From contig CM059582.1 of the NCBI GenBank assembly GCA_030407085.1, positions 157,132,501 through 157,196,500 on the forward strand: DNA of 64,000 nt. The letters are read 5' to 3'. Below the pieces are notes generated by a model. It was not told the DNA's origin and ran no database searches. It worked only from the letters and a program-made list of their open reading frames with translations. Both the position numbers and the translations under genes were made by a program. This document shows, in pieces, positions 35,030-46,357 of the stretch (its first letter is position 1; each line of letters opens with the position of its first letter). This DNA comes from Trichopria drosophilae. Taxonomy: Eukaryota > Arthropoda > Insecta > Hymenoptera > Diapriidae.

Positions 35030-35340
35030 CTGAAAATTAATGTCGTCATAACAATTAGCGCAAATGTAATAATGGTGGAAATCATGAAAAATCCATAAAA
35101 ATAATGATTTTTCGTGGTTTCTCTCGTTTACTTCCAGAAAAATTGAAAAATGTTTCAAATCAAAAGTTGCAAGAACTGCTCACAATATATATTTTATATT
35201 CAACAAAATTCAACAAAATTTTTGGAATTTTTAGTAGTAAATGAGGAAAGTGATAAAAAATCATAATTTTTATGAATTTTTCACGTTTCTCGTCTATAAA
35301 TCGCATTTACGCCAATTTTTGTTATGATATTCGATTACAC
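35030..35340. repeat. Weak inverted repeat
   Basis: ATAATGATTTTTCGTGGTTT and an inverse near 35260-35290 (AAAAAATCATAATTTTTATG) pair loosely. It is low-complexity, possibly an old foldback. Confidence 0.3.
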
Positions 35341-36195
35341 TGTGAGTCATTCTTCGTTAGATCGAACACAATCTGACATCACATCTCCGATTTTGTTAAA
35401 AATTGCAGAAAAGGTAGTACTTGGCATACATATGGGTGTGGTAAAGGGATTTTTCGAAGTTCCGAAATTTTTAAAAATAACGGCCGTATGAAATGTTCAC
35501 AAACTTTTTTTTCGAAAAACTAAAGCTCGGCGGAATTTTACCGAAATTGGATGAAATTTGCTACACTGTAGCAAAAAAGTCTGAACTTTTCGAAAAAAAT
35601 ATTTATAATTAAATATAATAATAATAATAAACGCATGAAAAAAATAATTTTTTAGGTTTTCTCAATTTATTATCATCTATTGAAATTTTCGTTATGATAT
35701 TCGTTTTTAGCTCATCGAATTATGTAAGAATAACATAGGTGCACTATAAATTTGAGAAGCGACATTTCTCCTTGTTTCAATGCATTAAATTATCAAAAAA
35801 GAAATCAATATAGAAAGAAAACGGCTCTAACATTTATTTTTTATTTTTGCATAAAGGTAGTTTATATATACATACATAAGTGTCCTGGAATCGAATTAGA
35901 AAAGAAAAGTTTATGTGCTTTTCACCTTTGATTAAAATAGCATTTGATTTAAACGACAAACAAAAAACATGGATAATTTTCGTTGTATTATCTGACCAAA
36001 AAAGAAAACAATATCTATTCTTCGAATGAAAACGTGACGTGGAATGTCTCAAATACAATATATAACTCTGCAATATTACAGACATATTACTGTAACGTAA
36101 TTGCAATTATCACGGCAATAATATGTAAGCAGACATTTCAGATTACAGTAACATAACTATGATATATCACTGCAATATTACCGTAATATCACATA
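35341..36195. other. No gene seen
   Basis: AT-rich spacer. Words such as GCAATATTAC/GTAATATTGC near 36.07-36.19 kb pair with 37.70-37.73 kb, suggesting an outer, older foldback around the next element. Confidence 0.4.
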
Positions 36196-37681
36196 TGGGC
36201 AAATCCACAGAACTTTTGACTTTCATGTTATTTTAAGATTCACGTAAATAAGCTGTACAGAAATATTTATAAAACATTACTATTTACTAAAATGGATATG
36301 CTTTTCAAGGTACAGTTATTTATTTTGCATGATAGCTGATTAAAAAACTATAGGAAACACGAAAGCTCATGAAATCTGAATAAACTATACTGTGTGCAAA
36401 TTGTAATTTCTTTAATATTTTGTTCTGTAACTTTTGGAACGTGCATTCTTTTCATTTTAATATCATGTGGTTGATTAATTGCACTTTATAAAAGCCAAAG
36501 ATACTTGAAAAATAAGTGTGCCTATCGCTTAATAAGAATGACATGCGTCCAAAGTCGGGTGCAAAAGATTTATGTAAAATGGAATTTTCGTTAATTTCTA
36601 ACAATAACTTTTGGAACAAACAATATTATGGCTCCATACTTTGGGAATTTTTAATTGATGATATAATAAGTGACGTATTCCAAAGAATAAGGTGTGCCTT
36701 GTCTCATCTCAATTCTGTGCCTGTTACAACCTATAGCCTTAGTGCGTAACACTTTTGTCAGGCACACGAACTATACACAATTAAATGCCTCGATTATTGG
36801 CGTAATTTATTGTTTTAGCTGCCATAATAATACTCTGAACTTGTTCCAGAAATACAATACGATGTTCAGGGGTAAAACAAGACATGAAATTATCTCTTTG
36901 ACACAAACTCCTTTCTTTACACGGAAAAATGATGAAATTTGTTACGCACGGGTTTTATTGGTAACTAATCATAAATACGTTGACAAATATTACAAATTGA
37001 AGATGGTAGATACAATATGGCGGACCAAATTCCTAAAAGTTGTTTGAACCAGCTGAAACTGTGTATTCGGGGTCGCTCATCGGTCAAGATTCGCTATAGC
37101 TTTGCTCCAGAAATAATGAAAGTGAAACTTTGGGTAACTTTGTTTTTCATCTCCCTTGCTTCATCTTTTCTGGTTAAAAATTAATAAATATGGTACTAAT
37201 GACAACTTACGTTATACCTATTTAAAATTTTTTTCAGGATTGTCGGGATCGTAATGCCTTAAATCGACTTAAATAAATGTTTGCTGCTAAAATTTGTATA
37301 TTAAAAGCAAAAAGAAAGAAAACCCCCGAATACCAAATTTCAGCTTGTATGAGTAACTTGTTACAAATTCGGTCTTCCATATTGAATTCGCCATCTTGAA
37401 TTCTACATATCTGTTGACGGATTCGTGACCAGTAACTTAAAAAACCCCGAGTAACAAATTTCATCTGTTTTCCGCGTACAGAAATATGTTTGGTTCGAAG
37501 ATATAATTTTAGGTCTCGTTTTACCTGACTGCGCTGGAACAATCCTTTAAAAGTCGTAACGTGTCGTTTTTTTTACATTTTATATGTTTAGGAGAGCCTC
37601 AGGTTGATTTTAAATGTGTGCCACCGAAAAACAAAATGTTTTTCTTAAAGCGTAAAGTTAAAAGTTTTGTGGATTTACCCA
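36196..37681. mobile_element. TA-flanked foldback, TGGGCAAATCCACA termini
   Basis: The left end TGGGCAAATCCACAGAACTT and the right end AAGTTTTGTGGATTTACCCA (approximately, with small gaps) are inverted and flanked by TA. An inner inverted pair covers about 36.91-37.50 kb and contains ATGGCGGACC, GGGGTCGCTCATCGG and AACCCCGAGTAAC, words of the ATGGCGG family. The 77- to 117-codon open frames inside have no recognised domain. Confidence 0.6.
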
Positions 37682-39077
37682 TATATGTACATAAAAAGTA
37701 ATATTGCTGTAATATACGTGCCGTGTGGGAAAGGCTTTAAGTAAATTTTTATGGCTGGATTTTGGCCCCGAAATTCCGAGAAATAAATCATATGTATGCA
37801 TTTTCTTCAATAAAAGCTGTGTAAATTTCAAAAAATGTATAAAAATGCAGTCACGAAACGCTCATAAAACCGCACTTACATGACTTTTGTCCATCAAAAT
37901 TTTGCTTCATGCGCTTAGGCGTTTACGCTGTATATTTGCTGATTCGCATGGTATTGCACCTTTATGCCAAATGTGTACGGACGTCCGGTGGCGCACCCAC
38001 ACATCACTCAACCTCAAGTAGCCCAGAAATCATCGTTATTTTGTTCAGTGTTCTCTAAATATTTGGAACCTTAGTAAGTTGACGCCGAGTTCTTCGAAAA
38101 AGGTTTATTATATTTTTTATTCCATCTAAAATTCAAAAGAATATTACGGTTCTTTAATTTTGAGCATTTATCACACAAACGTGCATATGGTATTCGCATT
38201 ATTGTACTTGGGTTTTTGCACCGGAATTTTCTACTTTTCGACTTTAATTTTTTCGGTGTATGTGTGTGTGCGTACATGTATATTTGTACATATGTGTTAA
38301 TGTGAGCCGAGCCGGCTCGCTTAGACCCGGACAATTTCAACACTTATCAGTTCAATACACTCACTCTACTAAACATTCAATAGTTCATCCATACATTTTT
38401 AATAATGTTAAGACTATACAAATCAAAATTGTTTCGAGTTAATATACCTGTGAAACTCTTTTCGGAACAATCACGTACATTGGGTTCTGTCAATCTACAC
38501 GGAAAAACTGATAATACGAATCGTATTCTGATCAGAAAAGTATTTAAATCGCCTTTTACCACTCGGTGCGTGTTTGATAATGAAGAAATTTTGCAAAATT
38601 TAGAACGAAAATTGTTTAATCTAATACGAAGCTCCAATTTAGGAATAAGTTCGAAATGAAGCACAGAATTAATCTTCATTGATATTTGATTTTAAGGTTA
38701 GATAGCATTTCATAATAATATTCCAGTGCAAACTTATTGGAAAAAGTCGACTCTTGACATAAAAGCACTTCCAAATCATTTTTCAGATAATTTTTCTGTA
38801 GAATATATTTCTTATTCTAATGACTACCACAATTGATTACGGATAAATTCTGCTGTTTAGAAAGTGTTTAAAAATAAACGTGAAATTTATTAATCGAAGG
38901 GTAGGTTAGAAAATTTGTCACATTAATTACGACATGTGTGTTTTTTAAATCACAACTTATGGATTTGTTTTTTACTGTTTTCTGCACAATTGATTAAAAA
39001 AAGCATTTGTAGCAGATGAGATAGGAAATAGTATCGTAAACAGAATTTTTTGAAAAATGATTTAGAAGTAATGAAGG
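37682..39077. other. No gene seen
   Basis: AT-rich stretch with opposed open frames at 38.38-38.68 kb of 84 and 100 codons. I find no motif in either and treat them as chance. Confidence 0.4.
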
Positions 39078-40688
39078 CACGGTGCTTTTTAAACTGATTT
39101 AACCAAAAGGTTCTGGCACTTGGGATTTTCTTGTTGATTTCAATTCCAGATCATTAATACATAATTTTTCGACAAAAACAAAAATCTTCTGTGTAGCCGT
39201 TTTTGAAAAATGTCAATTTAAAAATTAAAAATGACGAAAAGTCTACTTTTCTGGAAGAAATATTCATTTGAGAAAAAATCTCATAAGATTAAATTTGTAC
39301 ACTGTTAGAAATGTTCAGAAATTCCGGATACTTTTATGTTACCGAAGTAACAAAATTTTACTAAATCCTGTAACAGAAAGAACCATTACGTTACATTATT
39401 AGAAAATTACGAAACTGTAACAGAAATTCCAGAAGGAATCAGTGAAACACAGTGACATTATTTTGGTTTGTAGACGCTAGGTGCGACTGCGCAACCATTG
39501 CAGAAGTGGAATTTTCATTCGGTCATAAATGATTCTTCGGTCAACCATCAGATCAGTAGTTTATAACGAGTGTCATCCGAATATTGTTGAATTGTATGAT
39601 GTTGATTCTTATTAGTAGGAAGGCAATAAATAAATATATATCGTATTTTTTCTACCCTGATGCACATTTACAAAACAGTCTTGTTTTTATTAAATTTTAC
39701 ATTTTTAATAACAGGGTAGTCTTCCCCAAACGAAGGACAATAAATCATAGAAAACACAAAAAAAATATGATAAAGCAAACATATTTTACTCCCCTTGTAC
39801 TATTCTGTTACTGTAATTGAAAATTCTGAAACTAACAAAATTTTCTGAAACATGTAACCGAAGCTTTTTACGGTTAGCGTTTCCGAAATTTCTGTTCATG
39901 TTTCGTAAAATTCTGAAGCGGTAACTGTAAAAAGCTTCAGTTACATGTTTCAGAAAATTGCTACAGAAATTTCTTATAGTGTAGACATTAAAAAAAGGAT
40001 TTTTTTTTGTCTGTATCAATTTTCTCTACAATTAATAGTTTAGGAGAAAAGCGAGAGAAAACCAATTTTATACGTGTATTGTTAAGTTTTTTTACACTTT
40101 TGACTAGTTTTTTTACTCTGTGTGACAATATAGTACTTTATTATTGCCAAGGTTGGTATGCTTTAAATTTTGATCAAAACAATTGGTAGCCGTAATCTTA
40201 ACAGGTGTCATGAAACGTTTTAAAATAAAAACTATCATTATAACTTTATACTTAAATTAAACCTGTTATTGTGAGCTGAATAGTGAAAATGTTTATAAGT
40301 CGAGCTCTTACACACGACTTAAAGTGTGCCTACTATGTTTACAAAAGAAAAAAGATATGTATCCTATAAAAAATCAGTTAAAAAATGAAAAACACATGTA
40401 AAAAGTTAGTTTTTTTCGTTTTTCTCATAAACTATTGATTGTAGAGAACAATGATACAAATACAAAAAAAGTCTTTTTTTTAATATCTACAAATTCCATC
40501 TGACAAAATTATTTCTCAAATGAATATTTCGTCATTTTGAATTTTTAAATTGACATTTTTCAAAAACGGCTCTACAGAAGATTTTCTTTTTTGTCGAAAA
40601 ATGAGGTATTAATGATCCGGAATCGAAATCAACAAGAAAATCCCAGGTGCCAGAACCTTTAGGTTAAATCGGTTTAAAAAGCACCGTG
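39078..40688. repeat. Foldback, CACGGTGCTTTTTAAAC arms
   Basis: CACGGTGCTTTTTAAACTGA and GGTTCTGGCACTTGGGATTT are inverted at 40.62-40.69 kb. Inside, AAAATGTCAATTTAAAAATT pairs near 40.54 kb, and a smaller inverted pair around 39.84-39.96 kb holds AACATGTAAC, AAGCTTTTTAC and the inverse. No coding capacity. Confidence 0.65.
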
Positions 40689-40749
40689 AAGGGTTGAGTC
40701 CATATCAATTGTTTTTATAGGAAATTCAACTATTTACTTTATAAATTAA

Positions 40750-42573
40750 GGGCCCTCGAGCACATATCTATAGTAACTTTTATATATGTATATAGTAAAT
40801 GAGCAATTCGCCCATCTAGTTTGCGACGAACTTGTGAAAAAACAACAGCATCTACAAATTCGCCGACGTTTGTAACTTCTTATGACAAATTTATAAGTGT
40901 AAAATATAATGTCTGTTTATGTATAATTTAATATATGTAAATAATAATGATGTCGAGGAGTCATTAGCCTGTTAATCGGCGCAAAACTGATAGGTCTCAA
41001 AAGGTTATAGATTTACAATTTACAATTTCGATTCTAATGATTTTCGAATATATGTTGCAAAAAATTATTGTCTGTATTGAATTCGATGAAAGAAATTTGT
41101 ATATATTACACAAGTAGTAATAGAAATGGTGAAATATTTATATGTAAAAAATGTTAAAGAATCATAGATAAACAATGTTTGATGCGCTCATTGAAAAAAA
41201 AATAAAAGAAAAATCTTTTTATAGTGAAAATAAAGAAAATGAATATGCTATTCAAATAGTACAAAAAATAGATTGTTCTAATTGCACATGCTTTTTATGT
41301 AGCTCTAACTTCTCCGCAATTATTTTAAAAAAAATATAGTGCTCCAAAAGAGTTCATAGTTTGTAATAAACTATTTCGTTGCATTGTAATTATTGTAAAC
41401 CGTGATAAAGCACAACATACAAACTAAAAGAAAAATGATATTTACGCGTATTGATTCATTCTTGCACAATAAGTAAAAGAAAATTTTATTAAAGTTCATA
41501 CAACATCAAACGATATGCCTACTGTTGCATTCTCTTGAAACATACTAAGGTTACACACGGAAAGAAATTTGAAGTAAATGCCACTGCTCAGGGAAGTAAC
41601 AGCTACCATTAAAAAGAAAATTTGTATGAACAGATACAATTTTATTACACCTTTTTGAATAGTTATTCATAATTTTCCGATATGTAGTTATTAATAATTA
41701 ATTTTAATGATCTATAAACGTTGTAGAAACGGAAAAACTTGGTACTTTTTTCATTCTAAAGCTTCCGTATCGAAAACAGTGCAAGATACACTAAAAATGC
41801 ACTAAAACTTTTTTGTAGAGCACAAATATTCCTACAAAAAAGTCAGCGAGGGCCCCAGACTAAAGTTAATAGCTTATCCACGAGCAACGATGGAATATGC
41901 CTCATATTTTACAAAAATTCTAAAATATTCATAATTAACTTGTAAGACAAAATTCCAGCGTTATTCATGGATAATCTATTAACTTTAGACTAGGGCTCTC
42001 GCTGACTTTTTCTTAGTAAATTTTGTGCTCTATAAAAAAGGTTGAGTGCATTTTTAGTGTATCTTGCACTGTTTCCGATACGGAAGCTTTAGAATGAAAA
42101 AAGTACCAAGTTTTTCCGTTTCAACAACGTTTATGGATCATTACAAATAATTATTAATGACTATATCATCTAGAAATTATGAATAAATATTTTCAAAGAT
42201 GCACTCAAATTGGATCTGTTTATAAAAATGTTCTTTTTAACGAATTCGAATTTTAACCGTCATTTCAAATTCGTCAGAATCTGTGCGGTAACTACTACTT
42301 CCCAAAATACTGTCACATTGACTTCAAATTTCTTTGCGTGTATGCTTTGACCGCTTCTGAAAGGGTAATTTTTAATTATTTTTTGTAAATATTCTAGCTT
42401 ATGGAGGCATCTCAGATCGCTTCTCCACGCAAAAGACATTTCAAAAAATGTCATACAATTTTTTCAGTGTCCAAGATGCTGTCGTTTTTTCACAAATTCA
42501 TTGCAAAGGAGATGGGCGAATTCCTCGTTTACTATATACATAAAAGTGACTACAGATATGTGCTCGAGGGTCC
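40750..42573. mobile_element. TTAA-flanked foldback, GGGCCCTCGAGC termini
   Basis: GGGCCCTCGAGCACATATCT and the inverse of GGACCCTCGAGCACATATCT are flanked by TTAA (40746-40749 and 42574-42577). The arms continue through AATTCGCCCATCT and its inverse. Length 1824 bp, with no transposase. It encloses the element at 41555-42340. Confidence 0.75.
41555..42340. mobile_element. Inner foldback, CACGGAAAGAAATTTG termini
   Basis: Left CACACGGAAAGAAATTTGAA and right TTCAAATTTCTTTGCGTG are inverted, with TA flanks. Arms include AAACTTGGTACTTTTTTCAT, GCTTCCGTATCG and CACTAAAAATGCACT with inverses at 42.05-42.11 kb. It was either inserted into the larger element or forms its core. Confidence 0.6.
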
Positions 42574-42577
42574 TTAA

Positions 42578-43070
42578 ACTTAAAATTTTAAAGTATTATT
42601 ATAATAATTCCAATATCGAACATAGAAAGATGTAGCTTTATATTAACAATATAATTGTACACGATTTTAGATGTAAAAATCAATATTTTAGAGACTCCAA
42701 AATAATACATAAGTACAGAGAATAATCATGTAATTCCTGAATATGTTTGTAGAATTTTTATCATTTAAACTATTATTGTAATTATGGTAATAAAATTCAT
42801 AACTTGCTTGAACAATTTTACTACAACGTTTATCAAATAGTCTAAATTCTATAAAAACTCAAGGAATTATATGACCCTATTGTCAATATATTTAAAAGAG
42901 CATCATATTGCATGAGCATAAAATACCATTTCTAACAAATAAATAGATGAATAAAATAAATTTCAATCTGTTGGAGCCAAGTTGTTTAAGTTTTAGGTTT
43001 ATTTTTGATTTGGTGGAAAATAAAAAACACAACTGAAATTAATGTATATAAGTACATATATAATTATGTG
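42578..43070. other. No gene seen
   Basis: AT-rich spacer. Confidence 0.4.
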
Positions 43071-43074
43071 TATA

Positions 43075-43385
43075 AAAGCCACACATTTTCCTTTATTTAA
43101 ACGAGGGACGTTTCGCCAACACTTCGTTGAGATTTTCAGGCTGTAAATATAATACATAATAATTCCTTAAGGCCAAAATTTTTGAATACGAAGAGAACAC
43201 ACTAGGCGGTGAATAAAGTCGAATACTTTGTACTTTACTCATCACCTAGTCATGTGTTCTGATTATGTTAAAAAATTTCTTTAAGGAATCAATGTATTAT
43301 ATTTACAGCCTGAATATCTCAACAAAGTCTTGACAATACATCACTCGTTTAAATAAAGGCAGATTGTCCTTTAATTTATGTGTTT
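43075..43385. repeat. Head-to-head retroelement ends with hammerhead-like words
   Basis: The arms are inverted: CCTTTATTTAAACGAGGGAC with TTTCGCCAACACTTCG on the left pairs with CCTGAATATCTCAAC and CTCGTTTAAATAAAGG on the right. Each arm resembles CTGAAnA-hairpin-GAAACGT, but the core is more degenerate than at 19.0, 25.0 and 26.8 kb. Confidence 0.5.
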
Positions 43386-43681
43386 AGTGTTTTTTGATTT
43401 TTAATTTTACCTTTGCTTTTTTTTCCATGTTTATGGCTGCAGAAAATCTTGTTCGTTCACGTTGAAAAATCAGTGCTGTTGATTCAAATTTTTACTTGTG
43501 TTTTTGTGCAATAATCTCTGGTGTTCAACGAATTTTTTCAATCTACCCAATTAAAAATGTTGTGTGTAAATAATTGTATTTTTTATGAAATGCCTACAAC
43601 GGCCTGGTTACAACAACCACAAAACGACAATCAAATCACAACGCCGAAAGAAACATATTCAATGTAAAAGTATTTAATCTA

Positions 43682-44959
43682 TAGTACCGCTCAAAAGTAT
43701 GAGCTCACCCTTGCAGAATTTTGGTTAAATTAAAATGTTGATATCTCATCACCAAGTCAACGTACGGGAAAAATAAAAAAAAGGGAACTATGCTCACTTT
43801 ACTAAAGTCATTTTTTCGTATTATTTTTTTCTTTTTCCATCCGCTCCCATTTTTAAAAAAATGATTGCAGGAGAAATGTATAACATGTAATCGAAAGGTA
43901 ATCCCTATAACTTTAATTTACCTCTTCGGGATTTTGTCGAATAATTCTTTACAAATAGTTATTCAATTTTGAACAAAATAATGTGATTTTTTATTCATTC
44001 TGCTATATCTTAATAAATTGACGTAATATAAAAAATATTTAAAACACAAAAAGTTTCCTTTTTTAATTGTGTATGGGCTGAAATTTTTTCAAATTTTTAG
44101 AATGAAATTTTTTTTACCGTATTTTGTCGACTTCAACATTTTTTGTGTAACAATCATTTTCGGAGGCAAAGTTGCATTTAAACTATGATCAAGTTTAAGA
44201 TTATGTTTGTCTTTACTATTAGGATGTTTCACGCAAAGCGCGTGGCAATTTTTTTGAAGAAAGCAAAAGTTAATAAATATGTACATATATACATGAATAC
44301 AATTGTTGATACTTTCTATGTATAATGTTAAAATAAAGTTCATTGTTCATTTATAAATACATGTACATGAATTATTATATCGCAAACTGAGCATAGTTGA
44401 AATGCACATCTAGATCTGTTAATAATCGCAGCACAAAAGCATAAATTTGACAAAATAGGATAAAAAAAAATTTTCTTCTAAAAATTTGAAAAAATTTCAG
44501 CAAATGGACAATTAAAAAATGAAACTTTTTGTTTCTTAAATATTTGTTATATCACGTCAATTTTCCGAGATATAGCAGATAGAAAAAAAATCACATTATT
44601 TTGTTCAAAATTGAATAAGTTTTTGTAAAGAAATATTAGACAAAATCCCGAAGAGGCAAATTAAAGCTATAGAGATTACCATTCGATTACACGTTGTACA
44701 TTTCTCCTGCAATCATTTTTAAAAAAATGGGAGCGGATTGAAAAAGAAAAAAATAAAACAAAAAATGACTTTAGTAAATCGAGATAGTTCATAGAGAAAT
44801 GTATGTATAGAAATGAAACCACTGCGAATGAGAAGCTGAAAGACTCCTCTTTAATTCCCTTTTCTTATTTTTCTCTTACGTTAAGTTGGCGATGAGATAT
44901 CAACATTTTAATTTAGCCAAAATTCCGCAAGGGTGAGCTCATACTTTTGAGCGGTACTG
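43682..44959. mobile_element. Tc1-like foldback, AGTACCGCTCAAAAG termini
   Basis: TAGTACCGCTCAAAAGTATG followed by AGCTCACCCTTGC is inverted at the right end (GCAAGGGTGAGCTCATACTT, TTGAGCGGTACTG), with TA on both sides. The arms are inverted over most of 1278 bp. The terminus is of Tc1/mariner type. No transposase frame survives. Confidence 0.8.
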
Positions 44960-45376
44960 TATGTCATCATTTCCACTATGTGCAATCGAAAAATAACTTA
45001 TATGTAATATAAATTAATAAACAATTATATTAGATATTTAAAGGCCACAATACCTACCTTATACTTAGTAAACAATTATTTATTGTTCCTTATAACGCGC
45101 ATTGATGCTGCTCATGTTGTACTATTTATGCGCTCAACGAATGGATGACTTTTTCCACATTTTAATTCGATTGAGAACATTATTTGTTGTTAACCTTTTA
45201 TAAATAAACATTATTTAAATATTGTATTGTACTTAAAGTTTATTTTCTGACGAATCGATCCCATTTTTTATTTTTCAAATCTATCTGTTAGTTTTTGAGA
45301 AATTGATTTTTTAAATAAAAATATCAAAATAATTAAATTGTTTATATTATCAACAAAAATTGTTTTTCTTTAAAAT
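44960..45376. other. No gene seen
   Basis: AT-rich spacer before the LINE tail. Confidence 0.4.
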
Positions 45377-46250
45377 AATAATAATAATAATAATAGTAAT
45401 AAGTTTTATTTCAGAAGCATAATACATTAGATATTGTAATATAATTATCATAATAATTTTCCGTTTTTAACAATTATAATATTTACATGTAGACACTCAT
45501 TTTATCTTGATTATGCACTGTCACATAAGTACTAGCAGTGTGTACTTGTGTGTGACTCTGAATTAGCTTAACCTAGCTTATAATTATACTAAATAACTAA
45601 AACTAACAAATAAAAATTTAAACATTAAAAATTTGAAAATTAAAATTAACAATCGCTTTTGAAGCGCGCAATAGATCTTCAACAATAACAATCATTAACT
45701 AAGCGCTAGCTGTAACCTACAGGAGTGTACGATTATATATATAATTATCACTAAAATTGCTTGCAATGTTGCAACTATTTTTGTCTTCAATCCATTTTTT
45801 CAGAAAAAACTTAAATCTTCTTTCTTCCTTCACTATTTTAATATTTGTTGGGATGGAATTGAAACACAGTGCACCGATGTAGTCGCAGCACTTCCTTCCG
45901 ATTTCCGATTTTCTTCTGGAGACTTGTATTGTAAATTTTCCAGCACTTCTAGTTTTCCCAACAATTTTTAAGGATTCTTTTTCTTTGTACACCTAAGTTG
46001 TTGCAGTATAGTATGTAATTTTTCTTACGTCGTAGACTCTACTTTCTTCAAACAATTTCTGAGAAGAATAATCTCTCTTTTTATTCATAATAATCTTCAA
46101 GGTCGCTTTTTGAATTATTGCGATTTTCCTAAATCCTTTAATACATTTTCTTTTGAGTTGAAACACTACAAGAAAATCACACTTTCGATTAAAATAAGAT
46201 TTCATGATTTTTAGATGGCACGTTTGAAAAATCTTGACTCAATGGAAAGC
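45377..46250 (-). pseudogene. 5'-truncated non-LTR retrotransposon (LINE) 3' end
   Basis: On the minus strand, about 170 codons stay open from about 46240 to 45720 with one in-frame TAG near 45993. The protein resembles the region after the reverse-transcriptase domain of jockey/CR1-type LINEs: IIQKATLKIIMNKKRDY, then LFEESRVYDVRKI, then after the stop RRKSEIGRKCCDYIG and FNSIPTNIKIVKEERRFKFF. A 3' UTR and an (ATT)n tail follow to about 45377. The polymerase core is missing, as expected for 5'-truncated insertion. It ends less than 100 bp before the spliced 5' UTR exon of DPP3. Confidence 0.7.
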
Positions 46251-46357
46251 AATTAAACATTAATTTAAAAAATGAATAGATGATTTATACTATAAATATT
46301 GTTATTATTATAAGTTAATGCTGATGTATTTTTTCCAGACAATATAACTTCAGAACC

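Noticed and set aside
38377..38679. Opposed frames of 84 and 100 codons
   Set aside because: No recognisable motif, low complexity, and similar length to many chance frames in this window.
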